A stretch of 64,000 nt of DNA from Cerioporus squamosus (GCA_022592435.1 JABYQS010000103.1:1-64000), one strand, 5' to 3'. Numbered from the stretch's first letter, positions 20,063 through 32,801 are shown. Program-made: numbers and translations. Notes: generated by a model not told the origin, from the sequence alone.

Positions 20063-22259
20063 ATGCCCGTTTTGCCAACGGTAGTGCGTTTAGGAAAAAC
20101 CTTAGAACGTAGTACGTCTGAGCGCTCTTTAGAATCGACTGCTGTCTGATTGCTTTGTGCAGCTGCAAGAAGACAACCCACGAAAACCAGAGATACAAGC
20201 CCTTCGTCATCCTCGTGAACGACGCATCAAAGAGCTCCGAGCCCTCAATCCGGTTGATGCGGATGGCAAAGCTTTTTCACGGCAACCACCTGAGGGGGAA
20301 GCGGCTATCGTAGCGGTGCGCCAATGATCCTAAGAGGATCGTCGCACAACACGGGTTTCGACGCTCTGAACACTCTCCTGATGTTGTTCTCGCCGCAAAG
20401 CACGATGCCGAAGCTCACTACAGGAGGAAAACTCCAATTTTCGAACAGTCAGTCACTGACAGCCTCCAGTGGCCTGACGTCAAGTGTAGCATTGAGTTCA
20501 AGAGGGCGCATGAGGCAATCGCTACGAGAATTCCCAAGACGTATAGCGTGGACGATGAGCTCCACGGGTACAAGCCGTTCTTAGGCAGTGTATCACAGGA
20601 GGCGGAAGAGGAGCTACTCGCGCAAGCACCAGTAAACCTTGGTACGTTCTTATTTGCTCATGACAGCACGAGATGTCTCACACCTGCGACTGCTCAGAGA
20701 CGATACCGCCCTCTGAGATTGTATCGGATGCGCACGCGTACATGCAGGTGGACGGCGAACCGTACTCCTTGCCCCCGGATGCTCGGCTCGCTATGTACGC
20801 TGCAGAGCGTCTGGGGTGCCTCCCATGTGTAACGCATACCATAGGGATGCTCATCGAAGGTGCGTTTCGACTGCGCTTCTGTTTATACCATCATATGAAC
20901 AGATCGAGCTTCAGACGATCTTCTTTGGCTCTTTTGGTGCGACCGTCAAGGCGTAATACAGTCTACGGGTATAAACATCGTGCGTAATGCACCTCACTTC
21001 CTCCTCGTCCTCCTCGCGATGCAACGCTTCAACATAGCCGACTGGGGCCTTAATGAGGACTTCCCAGTGACAATCCCCGGCGACGAGTTCGTCCCGGTTC
21101 CCCTTGTCGAAGGGTTAACGGTGAACTGGAGCGTGCCCCCTGCATCGTTCATTCCAACTCCGCGGACGTTCCACTGTAGTGTTCAAGGGGAGAGCACCTA
21201 CGGGAGCGGTCGCAGTCAAGATATCCCACCGCGAAAAGTCGCGCTTGGCCGAGAACTCCATCGTTGCCAAGGCGTTGGCAGTTATCCCGCCGAAGTTCCC
21301 TCTGCACAGGCACCTTCCGCGCTTTGAGTTCGTCGCCGATCTTCCCCACGACACCAGCTGGATCCGGGCCTTCCTCGGCGACGACGTGTCTGCCGTGTGT
21401 GTCCCCCGGCTCACAGTGTGGGAAATGTTGTCTACAATCCACCACCTTCCCGCTTCCGACTTTGTTCGATGCTGGCTAGAAATCGTTCACGGTGTGTCAC
21501 GCTGTCTCGTCCCTCCTGTTCATGCAGACTGCTCACGGCTGCGTCAGCACATCGACTGCTTTGGCAGGAGGGTATCTACCACCTCGACCCCAGCCTAGCA
21601 AACACGATGGTGCGGATGGTCGACGGCACGTACCGCGGCGTTCTGAACGACTGGGACCTCAGCAATCTTCGTGAAGAACTAAAGCATGGCCAATTGGAGC
21701 TCACGGGCACCCGGGTCTTCATGGCCGTCAACCTCATGGACACCGACGGCGGCCTCAGAGACGGTCGCGTTCAGCGGCTCTACCGCCACGATTTGGAGGG
21801 ATTCGTGTGGATCCTCCCATGGGTCTTCGCCCAGTTTGACGACGAGAACAAGGCATATAAAACTAAGCTAATGATGAACATGCAGTCGCCCCTGATGGAT
21901 ACCGCCAAGCTCTTCAAGACGGTATTCCTTCACCCACCATATACAAGGGAGCACGTCCCGCAGAAGAAGTGGCAGGTTCAGTGGGAGCTGGCGCTGCGAC
22001 TGTGTGAGATGTTTGGGCAGATTCACCTGGGAATTCAGCCAACAAGAACGCGCCGGACAAGGAGCTGTCGGACGAGCTGATCTATCAGATGTTCTGGACC
22101 AACGTCGATGAGTACTATCAGTCTCTAGGTGCCGAAGGCGTCCAGCAGCTTAACAGTATACGGACGTATCTTGATCTTGCAACGTCTCCTTTATGTCCTT
22201 CTGTCCTTCTTCTTCCCCTCGTCGTCGTGGTCGCACTCGGCGGCTGGATCTGTACATGA
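20063..22259 (+). pseudogene. FunK1-type protein kinase, decayed, with C-terminal hydrophobic segment
   Basis: Pieces of a fungus-specific FunK1 kinase follow in order: an N-terminal helical part (about 20332-20640), CDRQGVIQSTGIN and FLLVLLAMQRFNIADWGLNE (about 20940-21050), a glycine-loop and Lys segment (LRGRSTVVFKGRA, GAVAVKIS), a catalytic-loop-like HLDPSLANTM (about 21580), NDWDLSNL and YRHDLEGFVWIL. The C-terminus ends with a membrane-like helix (LLLPLVVVVALGGWICT) before TGA 22259. Introns explain some junctions (about 20642 and 20860), but frame changes near 20325, 21125, 21530 and 22035 have no plausible intron. The catalytic loop has HLD where FunK1 proteins usually have HRD or HGD, so the usual residue before the catalytic Asp is replaced. 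Several disruptions favour a pseudogene, although base-call errors cannot be excluded. Confidence 0.6.
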
Positions 22260-22719
22260 TCGGCGGTTCCCTGGTTGCCTACCCGTATCTTTCAGTGGCC
22301 CTCCTTCAAGTCCTTGTATACTACCCCTACACTTATTTTCCCGCTCCTCAACTGGCACTCTCGAACGCAATCCAATGCATTACGTCTCCCTACTAGTACT
22401 CTATACATGAAGAACCAAGTACGTAGCTAGGATTATACACAAGCGTAAGGTACTCTTTGAGTTACCGGGGTATGGAACGAAGACGTCTCAGAGTTAGTAT
22501 ACATACGCAAGCAACCAAGAAAAGGAAACATCTCACGTATCCCCAGGAGACGGACTCGTCGATCATCGATCATCCATGGACCCCAAGCGTCCGCAGTCCA
22601 TGTTCGTGCCCAAGTCGTAGCCGCAAGTCGTGACAAGATGGTGTAGTGATGAAGGAAGAAGAGAAGAGAAGAGCTTGTAGATTGGCATCCCCGAGACATT
22701 TTTGCTCGCTGCCCGCCGA
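22260..22719. other. Intergenic, convergent 3' flanks
   Basis: Lies between the FunK1 relic and the CHO2 stop codon. No gene seen. Confidence 0.5.
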
Positions 22720-25700
22720 CTACTCGGATAGCAGCTCCTTCGAAACGAGGATACGGTTCGCCAGCGCACTGATGTTCGCGTCCGCGACGATGACCTCCGG
22801 TGTGAGCTCGACGTCGAACGCCTGCTCGATTGCCAACGAGATGCGCTTCGCCTGCCGCTCCGACCAGAACCGGAAGTCGTCCGGGTCGCGTCCGTTCTTG
22901 GGGGTAGCGTCCTGCTTGCACGACAGCGGGATCAACGACGGGTCCGAATCGAGGCACAGTGGCACGATATGCATCAGCGACTCGCGCACGGTGGCGAAGT
23001 TGAGTTCCTTTGGCTTGTCGACTGCACAACGCGTAGACACGTCAGCATCGCGCTCACGGGTCACAGAAGAGTGAAGGGTACGCACCGACGATCTCTATTG
23101 GCCCGTCGATACTCATGACGTTGTACTTGCCGTCGTGGTGGTACCTGACTTCGTATTTGCCCGTCCGCCACGGCAGTACGCCGCCCTTGAACACGACCTC
23201 GCCCTCCTCCGAATCAGGCGAGTTGCCCTCGACGCGCTTCGGGCGCTGCAACTCGAGGGGAATGTCCCCATCCCACTCGTCGTCGTGCACGGGTACCCAC
23301 ATCCCGAGCGAGCTCGTCTTTGTGACAAGGTTCGACTGGTTCGCGCCGACGCGGTAGATCCCGATCCAGTCCTTGCGCGAATGATGCAGGGGCGCACGCC
23401 ACTTGACGCGGATGGGCTCGCCGAGGTGGAAGCGGAGCGTGCCGTCTGCGCTAGGGACGACCGAAATCCTGTACTTGTTCGTGTCGTACGACGAGATGTC
23501 GTTCGCCACGCGCGAGATGACGAGGCGTTCGCGCGACTGCTGCAGGAGAATCTTCGTGTCCTGCATGACCTCGCTGATCCTGGGGCGCGCTGCGAAGGGA
23601 ATGGCTCAGCCATGGCCTGCACGTAGAGTCACAGAGGGCTTACACTTGGCGAGGAACTCTTCGACAACCTCTGCCGTCTCCTCATACACCTTGTCGAACG
23701 TACCCTTGACCTCGCGAGCCACCCGCCTGATCTCGGGGCCGTGCTTGCCAGCGCGGGACTCCAGCAGGCGCGCATTCTTCTCCGCGACCTTCTTCAGGAC
23801 CTTGACGAAGCCCGCATCGCTCCGGATCGAGTCGCCGTACAATTTCCGCATATGAGGACTAGGCGAGGGCGTCAGCTCTGACACCCAGGGTGATCAATAA
23901 ACAAAATTCCACGCACTTCTCCACCTTGCTCAGGAACCACCATTGGGAGATATACCGGATGATGGCAAGGGCGAAAACAAGTTTGCTGCCACTGATCAGC
24001 GCGAGGCCGAAGAACGCAGCTCCGCTGATGACTTCAGGGTTGTTCAAATACCTAGGTTGATACCACTTAACAACGGGCGAAGCTACCAAAGGTCATTACG
24101 TACCGGAAAATGCCAGTATACTCGAGGTGCGAAGGGAATTCCTCGATGAAGAAGTCACCGAAGAACCAACCGAAGACACCGAGGACTTCATACGACTCGA
24201 AGCTGGACCAGATGTTCAGCCCAATCATGAGCTGATGGTGCAGGTGAGTCAACATATCCCGTGTGGGTATTGAGACGGGACACTCACGACGCCCAGGGTG
24301 TGACGCAGTAGTTCGTTGCCCACAGTCCACTGCTGCCAGTGAGGGATCGAATACGCTCTCCACGCCAGACACGCGGACGAGACTATCAATAGAGGGACAT
24401 ATTAGTAACAGCCCTGATAGCAGACACAACATACTCACCATACGTCATACACATGCTCAAGTTGTAGATCACCTTCCAGTTCTGGAACGCCTCCTGCACT
24501 GCGCCCTGCCCGCGGTCATGCTGCGGGTAGTGGTAGTGCTTTAGGTAGTGGCGGACGAGGAATTTGTTCTGCGACTGCGCGCGAAGGAGCAGCCCGAGCC
24601 CGAATGACTGGAAGAGGCACCAGGTGACTGCGTGCACGAAGTGGAGCGTCAGAGAGCCCGTCGGGAGCAGTGTGAGCGCGATGGCATAGAACACCACGAG
24701 GACAAGCTGGAAGTCAGACTGCGCTGCGAACAGATGCTTAGCCAGATCTGTTGCAATCACTCTCTCCAAGTGATACGCACCGTAGAAGGTCGATGTTGTG
24801 CAAAAGGACGGTATCCTTGCGGAAGTAGCGATGGAACAGGTCGTGCTGGGAAACGGTCTGCCTCCTCGGCATCCGGTGAAGGTTCTCCTTGGACGAGGAG
24901 GAAGGCAGGCTTTTGAATCGCGTGGACTGCTGGACAGGAGTTCCGTCCTCAATCTCGGTCTCCGTTTCGATCTCCGTGTGGGGCTCCTCGGACTCCGTTG
25001 CTGTCTCGCCCTCTGTGGCAGCCGGGGTAGATGCTTCGGTGGAGGCGACGGACGACACAGATGCTTGTCTATTGTGACTCTCTTCCAAAGTCTTACGCGT
25101 CTTGAGCTGGATTGGTGAACGCTGCGCGAGGGGCTTGCGCTGTCCATATGTACGCTCAATATCTGGATGGTCGCGTGAGCACAGTGGCGGTGAGAGATGC
25201 ATAGTACACTTACGAGGGTTCTCGAAGAAGACCAAGAATCCAAACTGGGCAGCATGGGCAGCAAGACTGACGAACAGTACGGCATAGCTGCCGACGATGA
25301 GCGACAGACCATAGTAACCGGCGTAACCTGATCATCTAGTCAGACGAAGATATCATACTGCGGGTTCAGCGCGTACGCACCGACAGAGTACATGGGATGC
25401 GGGGCAAGCTCGAATACGCCATCGAAGACGAGGGCGCCGCGCTGGAAGAAAACATCGCCCCAGTACCAGCCGTAGTCCTTGACAACGTTGTGAGCCTCGG
25501 TCTTGACCCAGAGGTTGAACGCGATGAGAGCAATGCCGCCGATCCACCTAGATAAGCAATTAGACTTTCAGCGGGACCGCTCCGCAGCGAAGCACGAATC
25601 GAGATCAGGGCACCTCATGACATGGAGTGTGGTCGATAATCCCTCAGGAACGCGGAAGCATGAGAAGGCGAACATGCAATATGCAAGGAAGTCGCTGTCG

Positions 25701-26906
25701 CCGCCGCCGGACATGTCAGTCCACGTGCAACTACTGAAGACAATGCACGCACTTCAACAGAATGATGTCCACGAGCTGTCGGAAGAGCAACCATGTGTTG
25801 TACTCTAACGGGAGTTCCTATTCATAGCCGTGGGTAAGCACATTTGCAGCTCGTGTGACAGACAACGGCTGCGGAGACGAACATCGAAAGAGTAGTCCTT
25901 GCCCATCTTGCCTGTTAGTTGCCGCTTGATCCACTCACGCATCTCGGGCTTGCGCTTCTCATCGAGCCAACCAAGGCGCTGGATTTCTCTGACAATCCAT
26001 TTACGCTTGCTCTGTTTCGTAAGAACCCACGCGAGCCCTACATCGTACGCAGCTCTCCAGAACGCGAAGTAGAACAGGAAGAATATCCGTGCAGCGGTCC
26101 GCGATAGAGTGAAGAACAGAACGAGCTGCAGTCCAAGCAATGCAAGATTGAAGAGATCGATGTGAGACTTGGGGTAGCCGGGATGGAACAGGGTCAACAC
26201 GTCGTGCGTGGTTGGTACACGGAATACTGTAAATGCGACATGTCAGTACATCGCCCTCTGCGAAAATATCGACGCATGAAAGCATCGTCGTTACGAATAG
26301 ACAGAAAGTCAAATCCACAACGAAAGCCCGCCCGACGGACCGTCCGCCACCTCCCGCCTTGCCATGGGCGACGTAAGTACACGCCCATTCACCGCGTCAC
26401 ACCTCCCACCTCGGTGCATTTGTGCCGACTTAACGGGCATGCACTCAGGGCGTGGCCCAACGCGGGATGGCAGGCGGGAGGGTGCGACAGGTCACAGTTT
26501 GCGCCCGAGCAATGTGCGTAACGTTGTTGCGACCGCGCGCAGAGCTGCGTCTCTCATCCGGGGGACAATGCGTCAAGGGGAAACCTCAGAGTAAGACACT
26601 CGCTCGGCGGTCAGCACATATGCGAAGCATGCCGATACGCAGTGTCCCTCCGATCGCGCAGACAACTCAACATCTCAAATTGTCTCTCCGTACGCAGACG
26701 ACTGGGCGGATGTCGCGTCGCATCTCGAATGAAGTGTGCCACGACGTACCTTCGCCGCCTGGTGTCTTGCCCCACACGACCTCGTCGCGCTTCTCATCGC
26801 GAGCCTCCTCCTTGGCGTGGCTGACCGTTTCGTCCGAGGAAGTCCTTTGATCGACGCGTCGCTGCCTGAGGTTGGCCTGGGGCTCCGTGGGCGTGGCGAA
26901 GGACAT
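22720..26906 (-). CDS. CHO2: Phosphatidylethanolamine N-methyltransferase
   Basis: A multi-exon minus-strand gene from ATG 26906 to TAG 22720. The hydrophilic N-terminus ([20 protein letters not shown]) is followed, after a first intron of about 520 nt, by [20 protein letters not shown] and many membrane helices. The first methyltransferase half carries [20 protein letters not shown] and [16 protein letters not shown]. The second carries [20 protein letters not shown] and [12 protein letters not shown]. Between them is an acidic Ser/Glu-rich cytosolic loop ([13 protein letters not shown]). A large soluble C-terminal region follows ([33 protein letters not shown]). This is the fungal CHO2 architecture, about twice the size of single-domain PEMT/OPI3. 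It performs the first S-adenosylmethionine-dependent methylation of phosphatidylethanolamine toward phosphatidylcholine in the ER membrane. Exon count was not fully resolved. Confidence 0.92.
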
Positions 26907-27489
26907 GGTGGTTGGGAGAAAGCAGCGAAAAGACGTAAAGCGGGGGGGTTTGACGCGCTTCTAGTGTGCGACGACACGTGTTATAATGCTCATTACCTGG
27001 CGCGTTTGCGTCAATTACTAGCGCGCCCGGGCGCCCCGCCCCCTGGCCTCTTCGGGCCACAGGCGCGCCGGGGCTACACTTGAACATCATGCTCAATAGT
27101 AAGTACGTTCTGACGTGGACGGTGGACCGTCGTGTTCCTAATGTTCCGGGTGGTGGCGGATGGACGTGGCATTGGCCCCTTCGAGGCGACCTGGAAGTAC
27201 TCAACACGAACGGAGGCCTGCGACAGGTGCAACGTGCTCGTATTCACTTGTGCACAAACAAGTCCAATTGCTAGGCAATGACTAGGGCGTAGTAAAGCAG
27301 GCGACGATAACGAGAGTAAGGGGGACACCCGAGCATCCAGGCTGCTGGAGTCATTACAGGTGTAAGTTCTACCGATACACGATTTACGATGTAGAGCGAA
27401 TAACGATAGACAGACGACGGCGCGAACGAAGGCTACATATACGTGCCACAGCGTGTCCAGGAGAGCAGCGAAGTTCTTTGGGTATCATG
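26907..27489. other. Intergenic, CHO2 promoter
   Basis: CHO2 promoter on one side and the 3' flank of the DUF6533 gene on the other. No gene seen. Confidence 0.5.
26975..26980 (-). promoter_or_regulatory. CACGTG E-box upstream of CHO2
   Basis: CACGTG lies about 70 nt before the CHO2 ATG, beside an A/T-rich TTATAA. In budding yeast CHO2 is controlled by bHLH factors binding a CATGTG-type element, so an E-box in this position is suggestive. Basidiomycetes need not use the same factor. Confidence 0.35.
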
Positions 27490-29087
27490 TCATGTAGGAT
27501 GTCGCGTCTCCGGCGACAGCGGTGAGGGCGGCGACTGCGATTCGACGTCGCTCGACGCGCGAGCATGCCGACTGCCGCCGCTATTGCTCCGCGACGGGTT
27601 CAGGGCGGCATCCTCGCGGTCCGAGTCGAGGTCGTCGGACGAACTCTCATCGAAGTCGCGCAGATGGGGGAACTCCTCATCGAGGTTGACGGCGGAGTAC
27701 ATGTGCGAGGGGATAGTGAACTGGAGGTCGGCGAAGGAGGATGGCCCACTGATGTTATTGGCGTGCGTCGCGCGCACTTTGAGGACCAGGCGAGAGCCCT
27801 GAGAGGACCGAGAGTCAGTATACGACGACTGCATGTAGGCGGGAGGCGACTTACTGCCGATCCCACGATGGCGAGAAGCCACCTGTTGTCTCTATCAGTT
27901 TGAGGGCGAAAGATGGGCAAAGCGTTGTGTACTCACGGGAATCCGACTGTGACCAGGGTGGTGGGAGCAAGCGTGAAGAGAATTGTGTTGAGAAGCATGA
28001 CCACTGCATGCATGGTCAATAATGACAGGAGGTGGGGAATAACCAAACATGCTCACAGAATAGACCGGCGAAGGCTATCGCGCCATCACGAACGAGGACT
28101 CTGAGAAGTAAAGTGTCTGCGTAGCCCTCCTTCGCGCCTCTGATGACGCCAACCATCATCAGTCCAAAGAGGAACGTCTCGAACACGATCGAGGCAGTAC
28201 TGCATTATGACATCCATGGAAATCGATGAGACCCCGTCCGTAACCGAGAAGCAGAATTTTGCGCACCTGTACAGCACCATCTCCGCGGGCAGATCTGCAG
28301 CATTGCAATAGAAGCCTGCCACGATCTTGGGCATGCTAACGCCCAGGCTGACAGCCATTATGACAACTTGCAGACCGAAGCCTAGCAGCATGATCCGCAG
28401 AATCTTCCGCTGGGCAGCATATACGGCATACACTGGTATCGGAGTCTCGAGATGAACATGTATAGGATGGATGACTGGGGACGTCACGTACCTCGCAGTA
28501 TGATGATCACCTCCGCTGCGAGCTCGACCAAGAACGTCGAGATAATCTCCATGATGAGCCATGGGACGCAAGGAATGACACGTATGTTGTGGAAGCTGTA
28601 CGCGGGTCCGGTCAGGGACTGCTCTCATCGTCGAAGGTCGGAACACACATCAACGTGATCAACGAGAAGTAGCGCACGAAGAGGTATAGGCTCTTTGGCA
28701 GCGTCCAGTCCGATCTATCACCGCGGATTGAGACATATTGCTTGGCCGGAGCAGGCACAGGTGTCAGGGAGACTCACGGCCATATCAGCTTGACCTTCAC
28801 ATCGAACTGTCAGCCAGTCAAATTTGCATCAGATCCAACCACTCTTGACACACCTCTTCATCCAATGTCGTGAGGATGTCCCACACCAGCAGGGCGAACG
28901 CTGCCACTGAGCACGAACATCGTGAGTTGAGACGCTGCCTCTGGGACGAAGCTGATGACAGAAGCATACCGCCACTCCTTTCAGCCCCCTGCGCCAGTCC
29001 GAACGCTGCAAATGCATCCTGATCCGCGTTCCACAGTGCCCAGAATTCATCAGGCTTCGTGATGTTGGGGTGAACGCGCCAGTCCAT
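27490..29087 (-). CDS. DUF6533-family multi-pass membrane protein
   Basis: A minus-strand gene from ATG 29087. The first exons (28970-29087, 28854-28906, 28778-28806) give an N-terminal soluble part, then FALLVWDILTTLDEEFDVKV and LIWPSDWTLPKSLYLFVRYF, the signature of the DUF6533 domain at the first two helices of a fungal seven-helix family. Later helices are LIMEIISTFLVELAAEVIII, LRIMLLGFGLQVVIMAVSLG, FETFLFGLMMVGVIRGAKEG and VVMLLNTILFTLAPTTLVTV. The C-terminal cytosolic tail is acidic and Ser-rich (FDESSSDDLDSDREDAALNP). Function is unknown; topology suggests a receptor-like or integral plasma-membrane role. The junction after the third helix (about 28610-28640) needs an unusually short intron or holds a stop, so that exon boundary is unsettled. 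Confidence 0.75.
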
Positions 29088-30503
29088 GTAGAGGAAGACC
29101 CGTCGGAAGGGACCACTCAGGGGATGGTGGAATGGAAGAGGTAGTGCTGGCTAGCGGGCGCGGGCGATGCAAGACATACCAGGTGAGCTCGCTGGAGCTA
29201 GAGCCCGGGAGGGACCACCCGCCGAAGTTCGCCCAGGGTGCTTCGCGGCTGTGTTCTTCTCATCTGAAACCGGTCATCGCGCGCTGCGCGGTCCATGCGC
29301 GGTCTTGTGCGGTCCGACAGCGGCTTCTTCCCCGCGGCCTTCAGCGCTCGTGGGCACATCATGGACCATCAGGGGGCTTCAGAAGCATCCATGCAATTGC
29401 GAGCGACAGCGAACAGACTGGCCAACGCAATGTGAACAATGTATGTCGACCAAGTGGATAAACAAACGTGGTGGTGGCAGGAGACAAGCCGGTGACACTG
29501 GACGACTCGACCAGACGCGTTCAGCGCGCTCGAGCCGGCCCTAAGCAAGCGCGAAACAAAACTCTTACCGGCGCAACATACGACCTCTTCCTGCTCCTTC
29601 AAGTTGAAGTTGTCCTGCTTCATATCTTACTCCATTCGCGTGCTGCCGAGTACGAACACCGCGGTGAATACCATATTATCTTTGCGAAAAACAGGTACGA
29701 CTCGCTTCGAATTGCCTCTCTCTCATCGTTTCTGCAAGTCACCACCCTTACTATTCACTCCCAACTCGACCTGCGTCCGTGCATCCATCGGGTTGGGAGT
29801 TGCTAATGAAGGGAAGAACGAGAGTACTTTGTATGTACGTTGGCATTTATTTCGGCCGCTTCTCGCGTTCTACGAGAGCGACCTTACGAGGTGCCTCACA
29901 TCCTCCCTGTATGTAGACATTGTGTAGACACGTTTCAATCAGTGCGATTATTGCCAAATACCAGCGTTCTCCGCACTGCGACAGAGTGATCCTACGCGTA
30001 CGGTATTCGTGAGCGCGACGACTACATCAACGGCGCCACTCATGTTCGAATTCGTCATGCGAGCACTGGCAACGAGTCTTCCAGACAAACAGCAGCAACC
30101 GAGAGCGAGAGCTATACATGCGAGGTACCTACAAGTAATCATACACTGACATCCCACCAACGCAGAACATACACATCCACACATGGCCGCCGCGCACCCC
30201 CGGGGCCGGCCCCCGCTTCGAGCGAACCCAAACGAGTGCAAGGATTGAAGTCTGAAGAGAGCGACACACCATCTGAGCATCGAACGTACACATCACATGC
30301 CCAGCAAAGCATTGAACAGTTACACAACGTCCGGCTCGTCGTTCGAGAGTCCAGATGCAAAGTAGCCGCTAGGTCACAACCCGCAAGCGACGATGACAAT
30401 CGCACAATTAACGAGATCGCCGTCGTACAATCCCGCCACTGCGTGCATCATCCCTGAAGCACCCAGCACAGGTTCAACTTCCCGCCGTCCGAGTCCCGAC
30501 ATG
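29088..30503. other. Intergenic, 1.4 kb
   Basis: Promoter of the DUF6533 gene and 3' flank of the next minus-strand gene. I examined both strands and found only short frames without motifs or splice-consistent extension. Confidence 0.5.
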
Positions 30504-32801
30504 TTAGATCGGCGAGTCCCTGGAGACTTCAGACAACGCACGCGACAGCTGCGACAGGCGCAGCTCAGCCCGGCCTCCTGGCAGTGGAGCCGACGGCAGC
30601 GGACGCGCGACCGGCGCGGGAGGCGCAGGAGGCAGCGGGAGTGGAACGGAGTCCCAGTGCGCGTCGTCGAGCGACGTCGGGGTACGTGGGACTACAGCTT
30701 TGGGCGTACGCGTGCGGCCTCCAGGCGTGCGCACCTCTTGAGCTGTGCGCGGTGTGCGGGGCTCTCGAGCGGTGACAGGCGTGCGGGGCTGCTGAGCTCC
30801 AGGAGTACGAGGGCGGTCAGCTCCGGGAGTGCGAGGACGTTCAGCTCCGGGAGTACGAGGACGTTCGATGCCAGGAGTACGAGGACGCTCGATGCCAGGG
30901 GTGCGAGCACGCTCAACCGGGGTGCGGGGTCGCTCAATCCCGGGCGTGCGAGGTTGCTGGATGCCAGAGGTGCGCGGAGTCGGGGGCAGAGGCAGCGGTG
31001 CCCTGGGAGTACGCGGCGTGCGTGGTTCAGACCCGTTTACGACGCGAGACTGGCGGGCAGCGGTGGGTGTCCGAGGCGTCTTCGGCAGGCCAATGGGGGT
31101 GCGCGGCACCTGCTGTGCAGCGGACACAGTGACAGCGAAGCCCATGTCCTGCGTCGGGTCGAAGATCGGGTTCGCCGCCGGCTGGACGCGACGGATGCTG
31201 CTTGCACGAGACTTGCGGCGACCGCCAGGGCTCTTGGGTGCCGCGACGCTCTCCGCACGCGATTTACGGCGGACGACACCCCCTGTGGTGTACGACGCGT
31301 TGCGCGACGCCATGCTCTCTGCGCGCGATTTGCGGCGGGCTGCCATCGACGCGGCTGACTTGCGGAAGGGATCGATGCTGTCCGCGCGCGAGCGGCGCTT
31401 GTTCGCGATAGCCGCGAACACGCTCTTCTTGCTCGGGCTGAACACCTCCGCGTCGATCTCGCGCGAGTTGCGGGACGAGGCGCGGGACGACTGGCGCGAG
31501 AGGGAGGCCATGGAGTCGCGACGCGGAGGCGGGGGGACGAACTCGTCGTCCAAGTGTGCGCGCCAGTTCGCGGGAGGCTCGACAGGAGTGACGAGCGGAA
31601 CCATGAAGCCAGGAGAGCGGACACCGTTGTCGAAGCCTTGCTCAATGACTACTTCGCTGGCGTACGAGCTGTTCGAGTTAATGCGGATGTTCGGTGCGCC
31701 GCTCCTTGGGCGGGGAACAGCGACGGACTGAGGTAGCGGATTGATCATTTGCTCCAAAGGCGGGCGCGGCCTGTCCGTCATGGAGAGACGAGGTGCCTCA
31801 AACGGATCCTCGGGAACCATCGGCATGCTCGCAACCTTGATCTTCTCCAGAGACGGACGGGGAGTGTGTGTGGGCGTGCTGAACGCGCCAGACTTCGCGC
31901 GTGCTGCGGCGAAGTCTGCGAGGGTAGCGTCGGAGTCGATGCTGCTCGCATCGCTGGTCCGGCTACCTGTCTCAAGCTTGCCCGCGTTAGATGAGTCGTT
32001 GGTTCCGTCCTCAAGACGTGTCCCGATCCATGTCGCGTCGCTTGCGGGGCGCGCCGGTTTGGGACGTGAAACGGCAGCGTTGACGAACGTCGCGTTGTTC
32101 CGGTTGCGCCTGTTGCGGCGGCGGTAGACCACGAAAATCACAACTACGACGAGGATGAGTCCGACTGCTCCGCTGACTGCAGACGCGATGATTATAGCCT
32201 TGCGGTACTGCGCACTGAAGGACCTAGCTCAGCAAAGTCGCATGAGGGTGATGAACGAGTTTGGTACGTACTTCTTGCTGTCGAACGCGACGACCGCGGC
32301 GCCATTGTCCCGGTCGCTGCCCGCGATACCGCTCGGGGTGGGAGTGGGGGTGGGGGTGGAGGTGGGGGTGGCAATCACGGAGGTAGGCTGACCGAGCGAT
32401 GCATTGGGGATCGCACTTGTGTAACCGCGTCCTCTCAACGGCAAGTGGTATAGGACTAGTAGATGGACTCACCTGGGCAAGTTCGCAGCTCCCGTCGTCT
32501 GCGCTGAACCCGCGTTGGGGTCAGCACCTCCTACCACCGATGTGGGAGTCCCGGAGATTGGATCAGTTGGAGCCCCAGCGTTGGCATCGCCTGCGCCGGG
32601 GTTTGGGTCTGCTGCAGGGTCCGTCGAACCGGCATTCGGGTCTGTAGCACCTGCACTGGGGTCGGTGGGGGTCGCAGCGTTTGGATCTGACGCGTTCGGA
32701 TCCGTAGGGTTCGTGGCGTTAGGATCCGTGGCGGTTGGGTTCGTGGAGGAGGGATCCGAGACAGAGCCGGGGTCCAAAGGAGGGGAAGTGGTGTCGGACA
32801 T
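30504..32801 (-). CDS. Single-pass membrane protein with repeat-rich ecto- and endodomains
   Basis: Three exons (32473-32801, 32272-32415, 30504-32223) encode 730 residues. The N-terminal about 110 residues are a Asp-Pro-Asn/Thr-rich repeat region (TDPNAGSTDPAADPNPGAGD), followed by a Ser/Thr/Pro linker (SVIATPTSTPTPTPTPSG). One membrane helix follows (IIIASAVSGAVGLILVVVVI), then stop-transfer YRRRNRRNRN. The long cytosolic tail has three kinds of repeats: RRKSRAES-type basic/Ser motifs (about 31200-31400), a run of PRTPG(I/A)ERPRTP units, and Pro-rich ends. No cleavable signal peptide is seen; the helix itself could be a signal anchor. The topology resembles wall-stress sensors (Wsc/Mid2 type), but I see no WSC cysteines, so this is only an analogy. 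The RRKS and RTP sites suit phosphorylation. Confidence 0.75.
30775..30965 (-). repeat. 24-bp coding minisatellite
   Basis: Tandem units of 24 nt (consensus on the plus strand about TCAGCTCCGGGAGTACGAGG plus ACGT) encode eight-residue repeats of the ERPRTPGA type in the membrane-protein tail. About six to eight units are recognisable. Near-identical neighbouring units indicate slippage or unequal exchange, and a copy-number polymorphism is likely. Confidence 0.7.

Noticed and set aside
30393..31358. 321-residue plus-strand frame opposite the repeat-rich tail
   Set aside because: Antisense shadow of a GC-rich coding minisatellite; no motif of its own.
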